From assembly GCA_030762175.1 (NCBI GenBank), contig CM060834.1:26584001-26648000 (forward strand): 64,000 nt of DNA, read 5' to 3'. Below the pieces are notes generated by a model. The model did not search any database. It was not told the origin of the DNA and saw only the letters and a program-made list of their open reading frames with translations. Each line of letters starts with the position of its first letter. Positions within the stretch are counted from its first letter, which is position 1. Made by a program: the position numbers and the translations under genes. Below are positions 46,320-58,810 of the stretch, in pieces. The stretch comes from Metallyticus violacea. Taxonomy: Eukaryota > Arthropoda > Insecta > Mantodea > Metallyticidae.

Positions 46320-46603
46320 GGTTTTTTAAATAGTGTTTAACGCCCGTTTTTACTACTGAGGCACCAAAGGCGATGACACTGAAGATATACGAAATTAAAT
46401 GATAAATTGGAAAACAAGGGCTGTTTTTAAAGGAAGGAAGCGTTCCAGGCCTACGTTTAATGTACCTTCCATGAATTTGTCATTTATGATGACTGAGGAA
46501 AAGTGGATAAAACCTCAGTCACGGAGGACGATCCTGGTGGGAATCGAACCCCAGACCTCCCACTCAGTGTCCGCACCTTAGCGACCTCGGCCACCCGCGG
46601 CAG
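46320..46603 (-). mobile_element. SINE-2, full length
   Basis: The signature AGTGTTTAACGCCCGTTTTT starts at 46333. The B-box complement (GGGAATCGAACCCCAGACCT) is near 46539 and the A-box complement (CGACCTCGGCCACC) near 46581. A perfect 10-bp duplication, TTATTTACTA, lies at 46310-46319 and 46604-46613. Confidence 0.93.
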
Positions 46604-46613
46604 TTATTTACTA

Positions 46614-47184
46614 AAATGAAGTATTCTTTACCGTCTTAAACTCAGATTTATATTTAAAATTTGATAAATGTTTAACAGAAGTACATACCATCTGCTATTT
46701 TACCATACAGTTATTCTGTCCTTCCTTAATTTCTGTGATGTAGATTTATTATTATTTATTTTATGCTTATATTTATTACATACATTTGATCTTTTTGTGT
46801 GTTATTTAATTACACTTACAACCACAACTTTTGCTTCTTTAGAGAGACATGAACTGAAATTTTGTGTAAGCTTAAATTGTATAATCTAGTTTGAGTAGTA
46901 AAAATTTAATCACTAATTCTAGTTTATATCTGAATATTAATTTTCACTGGTTTTCGAGCTTCTTTCACAGTGAGTTAAGTAATCTCATATTACACACCTT
47001 ATATATATGTATGTGTGTGTGTGTCTAGTAATCCGAATACCTTCAAGGGCTTAAAGCAGGATTTGCTATGCAGTTATGGACACTTTGTGATGAAAACAAC
47101 TTTGTTTTCCTTGTAATGGATAGATTTCATAATTTCTGTGCTGATTAATTGTTTGTGTTCTTTTTAGAAATATCTGCAAATTAT
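46614..47184. other. Unassigned; short TATG/TG repeat at 46999-47025
   Basis: Apart from a short (TG)n-type run, nothing is recognised. Confidence 0.45.
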
Positions 47185-47392
47185 ATGGTGTATTATGAGA
47201 CGATTTGGTGTAGACCCCAACAATTTGAGCCCAATTATGAGACTATTTGTTTGTGGTTTCACGCTAGGCGCCAAATTATGAAGCAGTTTAGTATACCAGT
47301 CACGTTGGGCGCCCATTTTGAAGCGATTTTGTAGGCTCCGGCTAAGTGCCCCAGGTTGGACACCAATTTTGAAGCAGTTTGGTAAATTGAGG
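47185..47392 (+). repeat. Minisatellite, ~41-bp period, five diverged units
   Basis: The core ATTATGAAGCAGTTT or a close variant begins near 47192, 47234, 47275, 47315 and 47366, giving spacings of 42, 41, 40 and 51. Units are linked by a GGGCGCC-type or GAC-type connector. No coding meaning is apparent. Confidence 0.85.
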
Positions 47393-49699
47393 AATGATCG
47401 CTTCAGTATGTTTGTCACTGTTCAATGGCAGCAATTTCTCTGTGTGAATTCTACTATTTTGTTGATTCATACTCAACAGGACTGGGAGAGAAGTTTAATG
47501 GTAGAAATAGGCACGCGATGCGACATAAAAACACACACACACATGCACTTTATTATGTTCTAAATCTTTCGCGTCCTCTGGTGTTTTGAGTACGATAGAC
47601 TTAGCTAAGCCAATACAAACTTAGCTGTCGGTTGTGAAACTTCCAGATGAGTACAGCGGCGCATGAAACTGAAAACTGCTTAAATGGTGTATCAGAACTG
47701 CGTAAGTGATATCTACTCAGCTACCTAACTGATGTATCAGAATTGTATGCCCACATCCGAAGTAGAACTTGTCATCTGCGTCTGAGCTGATCCTGCATGT
47801 GAACTGCATGCTTCAGCGACGTCGAAGTATAACTGCTTACCCCATCGTAGCAATTGTTTCCTTATATATTAAATTCAAATCAAAGAATCGTTGATTTAAC
47901 TACGCCAAGGGGTCACACAGACATGCGCCTATTTTTAAAAGTTCAGACATATTTTACCATTGCTGGTTTGTTTACCTTCCCCACGTGCCATTCGTTATTT
48001 TTTAAAGTTTAAAACATTTTTGGCATTTATTTTCAAGGTTAACTGTACAATTAATTGCCTGTTGAAGTAAAAGCCCTAAACGGATTTAAAAGTCCATCAG
48101 TTTATTAATCTTCCGACAGCAGTCCTTTTGAACGGGGGGTGACTTCACACTCGGCCCTCGGGTTCACTGTATAGAGTTTTATGACCTTGTTAACATTCTA
48201 AGTTACCATAACCGAAAAACACCAATTGTGCAATTCGCATATGTACATATATGGTATCTACATTATTAATTACAATATATAAATATTATGATGATTATAT
48301 TTGCATCGTACATATTATATTTATATTTAAGTGGGTATGGGTGTCAATTCATGAGCGTAGTAATGCATAAGGCCATCTGTCCTACAGCAAGTGGACTGAG
48401 TATTAGCATTACCTGTCAAGTACCCAAGGTATATCGGAATAAGATCTGTACCGTCAAACAGACAATATATTTATGTATGTCTCAAACTGCAATGCTTTTC
48501 GCAATGCTTTTTGCTGGCGTTTTTAAAGATTTTTTTTTAATATTTGACTCTGTGACCAACAAATAAAATATTTTCAACATTTGCCTTCTCGATTCTTGTT
48601 ATAAACTTGTTTTCAAAGATAATTTGCGCCATACTTCAGTTTATGAAGTATCTATTAATTAAAATTCAAATGTGAACGTTATGATAAAGCCCCTTTGCTG
48701 AACTGGCTAAAACTTCAAAGAGCTATTAATAAATTATAGCAATAGCATGCAGTCAGCAAGGAAAGTAAAAGTTGGCAAAACTTGCTGAGGCATTCCAGAA
48801 AACTTGGTAGCACTTTTAGCTTCCCCCTCCTTCAAGTTTATTACAGAAGCTGTGTACTTCCAGTTGAAGCAGCCTGCTATTTATACCGATATCATTGTTC
48901 TTTTTTGTGTGTGCTTATGTTTTTCTGGCTCTTTTTGAACAGCTACAAAAACTTCGTAACATAATTTATGACGGCGTTTTAACTCTTAATGGGTCTGTTC
49001 CCTTGGCTTGCAGCCCTGCTGCGGTTTGCTTTCGTTATGGTGCAAAACTGCACGGGCCATGAACTGCAGCAATGCTGATTGAAATCACGTCCACAGTTTT
49101 GGGGTCGTTGCTCTGAGGTTTTCTCGTAAAGCTCAGAAATAAATGTTTACTAGCGTATAAAACATACGTCTAAAGTTATTAGTGTTATGTCTACAGGCAA
49201 AGAAACTCAATAGTGTACCGTGGTGGAGTAAAAATATAATTGATAAACATTTTTTGTTGCCCACACATAATCTCGGGCCGAATATTTAATTCTAGTTGCA
49301 TCATAAGGCACAAATTACCTCAGATTTTGAACATGTCAAGTTAGGATTTACAATAATAAGACGAAAATAGTTTAAGTAATTGTTATAAATAAACATAGCT
49401 ATGATATAGGATTTATCATTTTATAACTTTGCAATAATGATTTTATTAATGCAAAGTTACATTATTATTATTATTATTATCTATATTCACACAAAGGTAA
49501 AAACGTAGAATGATTTACAATGAGGATTGATAACAAATGTCGGTAAATTTGTTAAGCGGCATGACTATATCAGGGTGATTCTTGTAATGGTTCGTTCAAA
49601 CTTTCAAACAGATGCAACGCGCAATTGTTTGTTGGAGTTGTCTTAAATGTTCGGTGTAACTCGTTTCGTAGAGATAGAAGTATCGTGAAGAGCTAAAAC
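47393..49699. other. Unassigned; (ATT)n at 49461-49481
   Basis: About 2.3 kb without a recognised gene or transposon. A short (ATT)n repeat lies near 49461-49481. Confidence 0.4.
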
Positions 49700-50480
49700 A
49701 TTTTCATTTAAAAAAGCGAACAGCGATCCAGATACAAACTGGTTATTACTGGATAAATGAATTTAAACGTGGCCGTACGAGCACTGCGGATGTTGCAAAT
49801 TCCGGATGCCCGATTGAGGTTTTTTTTCTGAAGAAATTGCTGGTAAAATTCATAGCAGTTTGATAGAAGACCATCGCATTAAGAATCGTGAGATTAACGA
49901 GAGGTAGGCATCTCGCATGAACTAGGACATAATATCCTGCATGGAGTTCTGCATATGAGGAAGCTGAGTTTGCGCTTTTGTTGATCCAGACTAAGAACTC
50001 TCGAGGAGGAACATTTCAAAATTGTGTTTGGAAAAATTGAAGCGTAATCAGAAAATATTTCTGGAGTCGTTTTGTGACTAAGAGGAAACTTGGATCTGAC
50101 ACTACAAGCAGTTAAAACAAGGTGAAAGTGCACTAAAGAGAGGAATGATGACCACTTTTTGTTTGGGGGGGGCACAAGGTATTGATTGGCTATTTGTTAA
50201 AGAGTAAAACGGTGACTAGCTGTTATTACGCAACGTTATTGACCATTTACATAGTGAGTTGAAGCAGAAGTGACCAAGATTGGCAAGCAAAAATGTGCTC
50301 CCCCACCAGGAAAATGCGTCTGCACGCTCGTCGGCCGTTGCGATGGCAAAAGTACACGAAATAGTTTCCACCCTTCATTCTATTACTAAGATGTGGCACT
50401 ATGTGACTTTTTTCTCTTTCCTAGCCTCAAAAACTGACGAGGGAAGGGAGATTTTTGTCGAATAAACAGGTTATCTGTGC
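49700..50480 (+). pseudogene. Mariner transposase relic, all three catalytic positions decayed
   Basis: Forward-strand blocks in correct mariner order are: INEFKRGRTSTADVANSGCP near 49757 (linker region); a first-Asp region reading EETWI after a stop (usual DETWIHHY) near 50085; GESALKRGMM near 50125; VLPHQENASARSSAVAMAKV near 50300, where the usual HQDNA has become HQENA; and VTFFSFLASKTDEGREIF near 50405, where the usual CDFFLFPxLK has Val at the Asp position. Stops and shifts separate the blocks. Length and order fit a near-full mariner of a different family from copies A and B. Confidence 0.75.
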
Positions 50481-51477
50481 TGTTCATGAGTGTTATGCAC
50501 AGTTTGAAAGAAGCTTTTTTCCCCTGAGGAAATAAAACATTCAAATCTAATTGGACCAAACATAGTGAGCTCAAAGGAAATTATGTCGAGAAGTATATAT
50601 ATATACACGTATACATTTACAAAAAATATTATTTACTGTGCTTTTTTAATCAGACATCAATTTCCCTGCGTAAAATATAAAAATGAAAGATCTATAGCTG
50701 GCAGGTTAATAAAGGAATTGTTCAATTGAAATGCCATAAGCGATAAATTAATTTTATTTATATTAATGTTTCGCTGCAATGAGACTGTTTATTATATGAT
50801 TTAATATATGAATTAAGCATGCTTTTTTGACGTTTACTGGGGCAGAAGGGGCACTTAAACTTTCTCAGGATACTGGACAGATATTAATTGAATTGTAGAC
50901 ATCCTACATCTCAAAGCATTCTTCTTCAGTCTCTGTACCCCTGGTCATCTTTTGGAACCAAGTATCGAAGCATCGACTCTGTCATTGTGTTCAACGGTGC
51001 TAAGCACATCTTCGTAAGCTGCTATAGCATCTTCTAGACTTGAACATCGCTTCTCCCGAAGTGGAGAACAGTGGATTGGATTGTTAGGGTTGGAGGAGGA
51101 TATTTCTGTACTTCAACCTTGCTCTGAGGTTGGACGTTTGTGCCTATGTCCCCAGTAGCCATCTCGGAAGGAACGATGTCAGGGAGACACCGGGCAGCCA
51201 GAATCTACAGATGTAGACAGGTCCCTAACAATGTTTCCAGATAGAGACACCACCCAAATGGCGCTGGAGCCCTCCCTCCAAGGAGTTGAAAGTCTCTCAG
51301 AAGGATCGCTTCTATATCAGATAAGGGACAGAAAACTTTACAAAGCGCAAGCCTCCGTAACACCGCACCAGTCTACCTCGTCCTAGCACTTATGGTCTGT
51401 ATTAAACCAAGGAATGGTCTGAAATGGGAAAGAAGAAAATTCTGGGAAAGTAAAAAGCCAATCTAGCAATCGTCTTA
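50481..51477. other. Unassigned; GC-richer at 50930-51380
   Basis: A roughly 450-base GC-richer block has no recognisable domain. It could be an unidentified element or part of the mariner debris at 51.6 kb. Confidence 0.35.
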
Positions 51478-51584
51478 TAGACTGAGAAAACCACGAAAGA
51501 CATAAGGTCAGGATGATCGGCTGCATAGAGTTGAACCCTGAACCTCCCAATTGAAGTCAAACTTTAACCCCTGATCCACCTTTC
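51478..51584 (-). mobile_element. SINE-3 head, minus strand
   Basis: On the minus strand the order is GGTGGATCAGGGGTTAAAGT, GAGGTTCAGGGTTCAACTC (B box), GGCGATC-like GCCGATCATCCTGACC and TTTCGTGGTTTTCTCAGT. This is the same arrangement as the copy at 40.8 kb. It lies directly against the mariner relic at 51585-51730. Confidence 0.55.
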
Positions 51585-51730
51585 TCGATAAAGGGAATAG
51601 GAAGAAGTCGTAGGGTGTCAATTTAGGACTGTAAGGGTGACACACTTTAAGGCGTTACTCTCCAGGAATTGAACTGTGTCAATGGCGGTTGTGGCAGAGG
51701 TGAGGTCAAATTCTCATCGTTTTTATACAC
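51585..51730 (-). pseudogene. Mariner relic, third-aspartate region only
   Basis: The minus-strand frame near 51660-51600 reads CHPYSPKLTPYDFFLFPLSR, a clear match to the mariner box HPPYSPDLxPxDFFLFP with the third catalytic Asp kept. Just upstream another frame gives TSATTAIDTVQFLESNALKC, matching the segment between the second and third aspartates. Everything else is missing or unreadable. Confidence 0.65.
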
Positions 51731-52689
51731 CAATGTAGAAAACTTTCGGGAAACTATTGGTGCCACTGTGTAGTAACTGTCCTTTGATCATCAATCACAG
51801 AACAGCATATAATTTGAACTAACCGATAAAATATGTAAATATGGTAAAATCCTCTCCGTTGCCAGCACATAAAATAGAGCGCTGTGAAACTCTTAACAGT
51901 CTGCGTAATACAGCCAAACATTCACTCTGCCATAACCTTCAATATCGCACACAGGTTGCATAAATGACTATTTAAATTATTTCGAGCTTTCCAGATACTC
52001 CTGGTTGTATGAATCTTCGTCAACTGTTGCAAGATAGCGAAACAGCATGAGCCGAAAATAATTTTGAGGCAAATGAACCAACAATAATAATAAATAAACA
52101 ATTACGAGCATGTGAACCTTGTAGCCAAGTTCTTCAGAACTTAAAACTGTCCGAATTTCTAGCAATTTCTTTTGACGGTCTCGAGCGTGAATACGCAGAA
52201 AATAAAGAAAGGGGGAGCTCGGTTTATTTGCAGAAAAGAGAAGCGGAGTAGAGAGAGAGAGGGAGGGAGGGAGAGAGAAGTCTGTTCATTTTGTTCGTAA
52301 ATTAGGGATACCTGACAGTAAGGATGATAAGTTGCAGAGTGCGATTGTCTCATAAAACATTTTTCATCATTACAGGATTCTTTTTCTCCGCAGCTTGCCA
52401 GCACACCAGTGCATTAATAATCTCGTGCACAGTGTGGCATGACCCGATAGCGGCAGATTATGGGGAGTGACGCAAAACTAATCGCCTGGGGTCTATTGGT
52501 AAACAACCCTCATATATGTCTTATCGCGTCCACATTCCGAGCCTCTAAAATTCAACTGAATGCTATACATCAAGATAAAATGGCGTATAAAAAAGCTGGT
52601 GAGTTAGTGAAATTGAGCGCCTCAGCGGACGTCACTGCGGTTACTTTTGTAGTTGTCATTAAATTACAAATGGATATAGAACTTGAACA
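51731..52689. other. Unassigned; GA/GGGA repeat at 52248-52280
   Basis: No gene is recognised. A short purine repeat of GAGA and GGGA units lies near 52248-52280. Confidence 0.4.
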
Positions 52690-53160
52690 AATAAAAGTAC
52701 TTTTGTTTCTCAACATAATCTCCCTGTACATTGCAGCATTTGCCTCGTCGTTTCACAAGGCCCCTGAATTCCAGCAGTATAAAATTGTTTGGGCTCTTGT
52801 GGGTGACTTCCCTTTCTGTAGCATCATCCTTGTAAAGATGTTCACCCGAAAGATTAAATATATGGAAGTCACTTAGAGCGAGTTCGGGGCTATACGGAGG
52901 ATGAACGAGGAATTCCCACTTGTAATTTTTCGTATCATCGCTTGTTGGCAGTATGAGGACAGACGTTGTCATAAAAGAGCAACCCGCCTTTGGTGAGGAG
53001 TCCTGGTCGCTTCCGTTGAATGGTCTTAACGAAGTTTCTTGAGGATATTACAGTAGGAGTGGGCATTTGCGGTTTGTCCTTGAGGCTGGTATTCAGTGAG
53101 CGTATGTTTTCGTGATTCCAGAAGACTGTGAGCATCACAATGGTGTCGCTTTAGATCCAT
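52690..53160 (-). pseudogene. Mariner transposase relic, catalytic half
   Basis: Minus-strand frames give MMLTVFWNHENIRSLNTSLK, then RKRPGLLTKGGLLFYDNVCP with the second Asp (FYDN), from 53138. After a frameshift with loss of a few codons they give FLVHPPYSPELALSDFHIFN with the third Asp near 52880, and GKCCNVQGDYVEKQKYF near 52720, the usual C terminus. Weak traces of the N-terminal half may extend to about 53530. It resembles the irritans-type mariners (FWN/HDN/SDFHLF pattern). Confidence 0.78.
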
Positions 53161-56100
53161 TCCTTGCATTTTGTGTTCTGGAGTCGGCACACTCGAATCC
53201 ACCTGTTATATTCTGCAGTAGTCCATGCCGTATCAACAGTCAATATCAGCGGCTATAGTGTCTGTAGTTACCCTTCTCTCTGCTCGTATTAAGTCTCTTA
53301 ACTCGCAAATTTGCCTCTGTGGCAATCTATGTTGGCCTGTCTACACGGTGTTCATCTTAGATACTTGCCCACTTTTAGAGAACTTCTGCACTAAATTGTA
53401 AACAGTTTAACGTAACAGGCATATCTCACCGGAGATGGGAAAGTTTGCTTTAAGAAAACCCGCACTACGGCTTGTGCACTCACTGAAATGACACCGCCAT
53501 GTTGCAACTGCGGTTTCACTATTGTAAACAAGATTTTCTCGTATCGAATGAAATCAACTCAATCGGGCTAAGGTGCTTCAGGTGCCTTGTTCAAACATGT
53601 AATACCACAGATCAACTTGTAATTTACTTAACTGCTCTCCCTCGTATAAATATCAAAGCGATGTGAATGTAAAACTTTGTTAGGTGGGGTTATAGTAAAT
53701 GAAACTTCTTTAGACATCTCATTTGTCAATACCTGTAGGGCAGATTAAGGATAAGAGTACCACAAAGCTCTGTTCTATTTTTAGAAGATCACTGAATACA
53801 TACTATCTCCGTTTTATCCCATGTTGAAATACTTAGGTTCTTGCTTAGACAAGCAGAAACACCAAAAGTTTACTATTAAATCAGTTGAATCGTTAATGCT
53901 TTTTCTGTTGTTGTTACTTAACCGTGACGCCAGGAATCGGACTGTAGCAGTACTCCATTTGTTTTGTCGCCAAAGAGACATATCGGACACCCATAGTGAC
54001 TTTAAAAATGATTAATAACTGTTTTTGGCCTTTGTGATAAGGTGAGTTTCCCACAATACAGATAATTGCTCGTGTTTAAAGGACAAATTGCATACAAGAT
54101 TTGTAATTTGTCCATTTATAGAGTAGGCCTCAGATAAAGGACAAACACAAAACACACAGTATAATTTCTTTAACACAAAGAAGTGATATTGTGGCGGCAA
54201 AAACTCTAAATTAGTGCTTGCGACTACACAAGATAATATCAGGGCTTTTTATAAGAATATACATTTCAGCTTCACTAACAGCTTCTGTCTTAGAAAATTG
54301 AAATGCTGCTCGCTGAACCCATTTGCATGAACCCTTATTGTGAAGTATTCAGTTCAACGTGCTTCTCTACATGTAAACAAACACTGTGCAGTCGGACTAT
54401 ACCCAGTCTGCTCTCTTGCATACACCACCACCTTCCAGAGCGAATACAAAGCTCTGTACAGTTAAGCTGCAACAAGGTCTCAAAACTACGTAGTCCAGTT
54501 TCATACCGTATTATAGCTTATTGTGGCGCATTTAGCATTATTTTTATAATCGTTTTTATTGATTACACTGCAAAGGCGAGACACCAGTGTCTCTTATGTA
54601 GAAATACATGCATTGTATTGTGCGAGTAAATGAAACGAATTAATGGAGCAAGACTCGCGGAAGGATGAACATCCGGCAACGTTGTGCAAATACGTGCGCT
54701 TCATTCACATCTGTATATCCTGTCATTAATTTTGACAGCAAAGATTTTCAAGTGTAAAATCATTAGGCACGTCATGCTATAATGCATTATTTCAGTTATT
54801 TTAAAAAAAGATGCTCCAAAATTAAAGTTTTGAATCGGTCATTAAAGATTGATGATACAAAATAGAAGCAATTATTCGTTTCACACTCAAATGGCACATC
54901 ACCCACCAACGTTAGATTCATTTAACGACCTTCCGTGTAAGAGTCTTGGATTTTTTGTTGACTAGTGCTGATAATTTTATCTGTGCAAGTGAAACCACGC
55001 CTCACTAATTGTAGCTTTAATCGCCATCATTTACGGACTGAAGAAGCCAATAGCAAAAAGTTTTTTCCTCTGTGGGCTGTAAGTCTTGCATGGAGGTAAT
55101 TTCAGTAATTCTGTAGCGCGTTCTGCTGGTGTACATCTAACCCCAATTTTTATGGGACTGTTCTAACCAATGCCGATATCATTAAGATTTTCTTTCTTTT
55201 TTTAATGAACAAATTATCTTCTTTACTGTCAAGGATTAGGTTTTATAATCCTGTTCAGATTTTATTCGTTTCTTAATTGCATCTTCGTTTGGACCTGCCA
55301 GTATCCCTTTTACCTACTTTCTTTGGATAACTGTTTCGATCTATTCTGTTTACAAGATCTTTCCAGTTTTGTCATAGTTGCTTATTTTTTCTTGAACTAA
55401 AAATACGTATTTTAAAATCCTATTTTCTCTCTTTTTGATTTGAGTAAGAACTCCTATTTTAAATATCAATATTTTTCTCTCATCACTCCTTTTTATGATC
55501 CAAGATTTAGAGTCATTTGTAGAGTGGGAACCGTTATTAATTTATACAATTTGAATTGTGTGTCTTCAATTTTATCTTATGCTTGAAGTCCATTTTATGG
55601 TTTCATACATTTGGTTAAATATATTATTTTACTGTCTGTATGAAAACTTCCTAGGAAGAGATGTTATAGTTCAAATAATAATTTATTTTTCTGCTCTAAG
55701 GTATTACAAATTTACTCTTTAATTTGTCGTTTTCCCTGAAGGTATCTTAGTTTTTTCAGAAGAGATTTAAAATTTAGATGATTTACACTTCTGGTTTAAT
55801 TGAAAATGTCCATTTTCTGCTCGTTCTGAGTTCTTGATATATTAACTTGATCTTCTGGATAGAATAAGGTTTTAATATGGGTGTCCTTTCCTAAATTTGC
55901 TTCTTCGTTCCACTGGAACAGGATCTTGTCCAAAAAGTACCGGTGGTAAGTTGGCGCCTGGCTGATTTTAATAAAATTATCACTGAAATTATGTCCTACG
56001 TTTTAAATAGTTTAGTACTCTAACATATATACTTAAACAATATATCAAATTATATGGACTTTTTTTTCTAAAGTTGATTATAAAATCTTTTATCTACGGA

Positions 56101-56574
56101 GAGTTCGAGCCACGCTTGATCCTAGAAAGTGGGCGGAAGTAAGCCGGTAGCGCGCGAATTAAACAACGGCATTCTGGATGAGATATGTTCCTTCAGTGGT
56201 GCTATATCCCATGGGTTTCTTTGGAATGCTTAGTACAGGTTGAGGTGTTGGCAATAGAACAAGTGTTTGCGTGGTCTCTGTTCCCTGTCGTTGCTTTGTA
56301 CAATTTACATGTTTGCTTGTGAACTTCTTGCGAATTACGTTTAGAGTGCGTATGCCGTGTATGCATTAAATAATTTATTTAGATAATTGAAATGCTGCCT
56401 GGAAAGTTTACAACTACTACTTGGATCAAAACAGATTCATGCTGACAATTGTGTTGGCAATTTGTAAGCAGATCCCTTGGCATTCGATCTCCAAACAGAG
56501 ATATAGATAGGAAACTTGTCAATTTTTTTACTTTTGAGTTATTCTCAAAGTTAAAAAAAAATACGTGAACGTTA
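53161..56574. other. Largely unassigned AT-rich sequence
   Basis: The first ~370 bases may hold the decayed 5-prime half of the mariner at 52.7 kb. Beyond that I see no recognised domain. The 108-codon frame at 54303-54629, rich in Cys and Ser and with a hydrophobic stretch near its end, has no known family or context. A GC-richer patch spans 56110-56300. Confidence 0.35.
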
Positions 56575-56720
56575 TTTTCATTCTCTGGATGAACCTTCTG
56601 CTGGTGTTATCCAAACCATTCGATAGCTGATTAGAAATGGAGCTTTGAATGGAATAGCACAACTTCCCAAACGTTGGGACTGGGCCATTGAGAATCAGGG
56701 AGACTATATTGAAAGATTGT
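56575..56720 (+). pseudogene. Mariner C-terminal fragment
   Basis: The forward frame reads NGALNGIAQLPKRWDWAIEN, then QGDYIERLS, the ending typical of mariner transposases (NGIxxLxxRWxxCIxxxGDYxE). The rest of the transposase is absent. A GTCCAAAAAGTACCGGTGG string near 55927 could be the other end of the same, internally deleted element. Confidence 0.55.
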
Positions 56721-57991
56721 CAAAAATAAAATTATGAATAAGGGGAAAAAATGGTGTATTTATAATAATTAAGAAACATTTCCAGTCTTTGTAAACACTC
56801 TGTATTTAATATTCTTTATGTAAATAGTTATTAGGGGCTCTGGCAAAAAATATTCACTGTTATAACATACAATGTTCGCAACCGGTAGCTGGTGCCTAGA
56901 GCAAACAGATTGGCAAGACTGATATTCGTTTACAGGAGCTTGTCATTTGTCTACAGTCAGAGATTTTACGGCGACAGCTTCGTAGCTGTGACAGAATATC
57001 AGTCTGCAATTTTGTACGTATCTAGCAGTATTTTCCAATCACCAGACCACTTATGCATAAGCTGCTGTGAGCCTACAGAAAGAACGTAACGATAGTTGCA
57101 GAAATTTCTATGAATAACAAATACAATCCATTTCTGTACAAAGGAGAACGTGTATGTTGTCCCCTTGTGCGCAGACAGACTGGGATATCTGAAGAATAAA
57201 GTTCCCCAGAGAGCCTACCCTCTTCCCTTATGGAGTGTATTAAACGATGGGAAATGCATGAAGCCACTTCTCTGCACTGTCCCTTCTTTCTATAAAAGCT
57301 GTATCACATTCTGTTTCATTACAATGCGCATATAAAACCACGGTGCGATTCCACACTGTATTGGCAAAGGGGCGTCTTTGAAAGCAAAGCTTGTACTGCA
57401 CTATTTTCTATAAACCTTTTGGTTTTAGCAGAGGGAAAAGCTACTTCAGAACAGTTATTCAGTAAGTATTTGCTTGCTTTTGCATTTAAATGAATATGTT
57501 TTATATTAACTGTGCAACTTATGGGTTTATCAAGCAAAACAAAGATCATTTGGCAGCAAAGTGAGGAAAATAAAATTATGAAATATTGGTTCCGACAAAA
57601 AAAGATTGTGAAAATTTTTATAACAGCACAAATAATGATAGAGGGACGACCCTAAGGTTATCATATTCAGAAACGTTTCAATAGTATTGCGATATTGAAG
57701 TACGAGTTTAAAAGAGCGTATTTATAAATTTTCTGAAAGAAATTAAGAATAAAAAATTGCAACGATTTTGGCAGTGAGCACTCTATTCGCTCCTGTACCA
57801 CTGCCCCTGGACTCGTGGACAAGCTACCACTGTAAACCATGTAAATATAATGGGAAGCATATTCCCCTTAAGCGTTATGTCTTATTTACTGTATATTAAA
57901 AACAAAGACACTGAGGCATTCTTTTTACATCTTGTCACTTGAATATTAATCCCAGCAAAGAGAGCAATTTATTAGGAAGTTGTAAAAATAA
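56721..57991. other. Unassigned sequence
   Basis: Nothing recognised on either strand. Confidence 0.4.
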
Positions 57992-58240
57992 CCGCCACAG
58001 ATGACCGAGGTCGTTAAGACGAGGACTCGTGAGCGGGTGATCTGGGGTTCGATTTCCACCAGGGTTGTCCTCGCTAACTTGAAGTTTATTCCAGCTTTTC
58101 TTCAGTCATAAATGGAAAATCCATGGGAGTTGTGTTAAACATAGGCCTGGAATGCTCTTTTCCTTTAAAACAAATAGTTTCCCAATTTATCTTTTCATCT
58201 CATGTGCTCCACTGCCAGTGAAAGCGGGGGTTAAACACAA
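57992..58240 (+). mobile_element. SINE-2, full length, plus strand
   Basis: Head CCGCCACAGATGACCGAGGT (A box) and GGGGTTCGATTTCCACCAGG (B box near 58043). The body runs through TTTCCCAATTTATC and CATCTCATGTGC to AAAGCGGGGGTTAAACAC. No convincing duplication. Confidence 0.9.
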
Positions 58241-58590
58241 TTTTAAATGTAAACATTTCGGGATTAATTTTTTCTTAAGTTTTTCCTTGCACTTGTTAAC
58301 ATCACTTGCATTTTGACGTACAATATGACAACTTTGTTCTGTTTCTGAAGATTTGTAGCAATCTATTAGTGGTCTTGAATTTCGGATCATTTATTTTATT
58401 TATTTGTTTATTTACTTACAATTTCCAGAGTTTTGGCCACCACAATACACCAGGAAATAGACATATTTTTCTAACACATGAACAGATAATTCTTAAATTA
58501 GTTCCTTTTTTCGTAGATTTTTCTCCCCTCTCTCCATTAAGGATTTCAGCCACTCATAATGTGTTCTTTATTTCTCAAAGTGTTACACAC

Positions 58591-58796
58591 CGCTATGGGT
58601 GCTTGAGGTCATTAAGGCATGGACGGACGCGTGAGCAGGAGGTTCGAGTTCGATTCCCAAGTACAGGCCTGGAACGATTTTTCATTCTGTTAAAACATCC
58701 TATTCCAAATTGTCATTTCATCTCATATATTATTAGTGCCCGCTATCTGTGATGCCTCCATAGTAAAAACAGACATTAAACACTATCAAAGAATGA
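58591..58796 (+). mobile_element. SINE-2 with internal deletion and perfect 14-bp duplication
   Basis: The head (CGCTATGGGTGCTTGAGGTC, B box near 58642) jumps from GATTCCCAAG directly to TACAGGCCTGGAACGA. This drops about 75-80 bases of the body, after which the copy continues normally to AAAAACAGACATTAAACAC. AAAGTGTTACACAC flanks it at 58577-58590 and 58797-58810. The deletion may have been present in the source copy or have arisen during reverse transcription. Confidence 0.93.
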
Positions 58797-58810
58797 AAAG
58801 TGTTACACAC

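Noticed and set aside
52460..52876. 138-codon plus-strand frame
   Set aside because: It lies largely antisense to the mariner relic at 52690-53160, and its sequence shows no known domain.
54303..54629. 108-codon Cys/Ser-rich frame with a hydrophobic stretch
   Set aside because: No family resemblance, no splice context, and AT-rich DNA of this length is expected to yield a few such frames.
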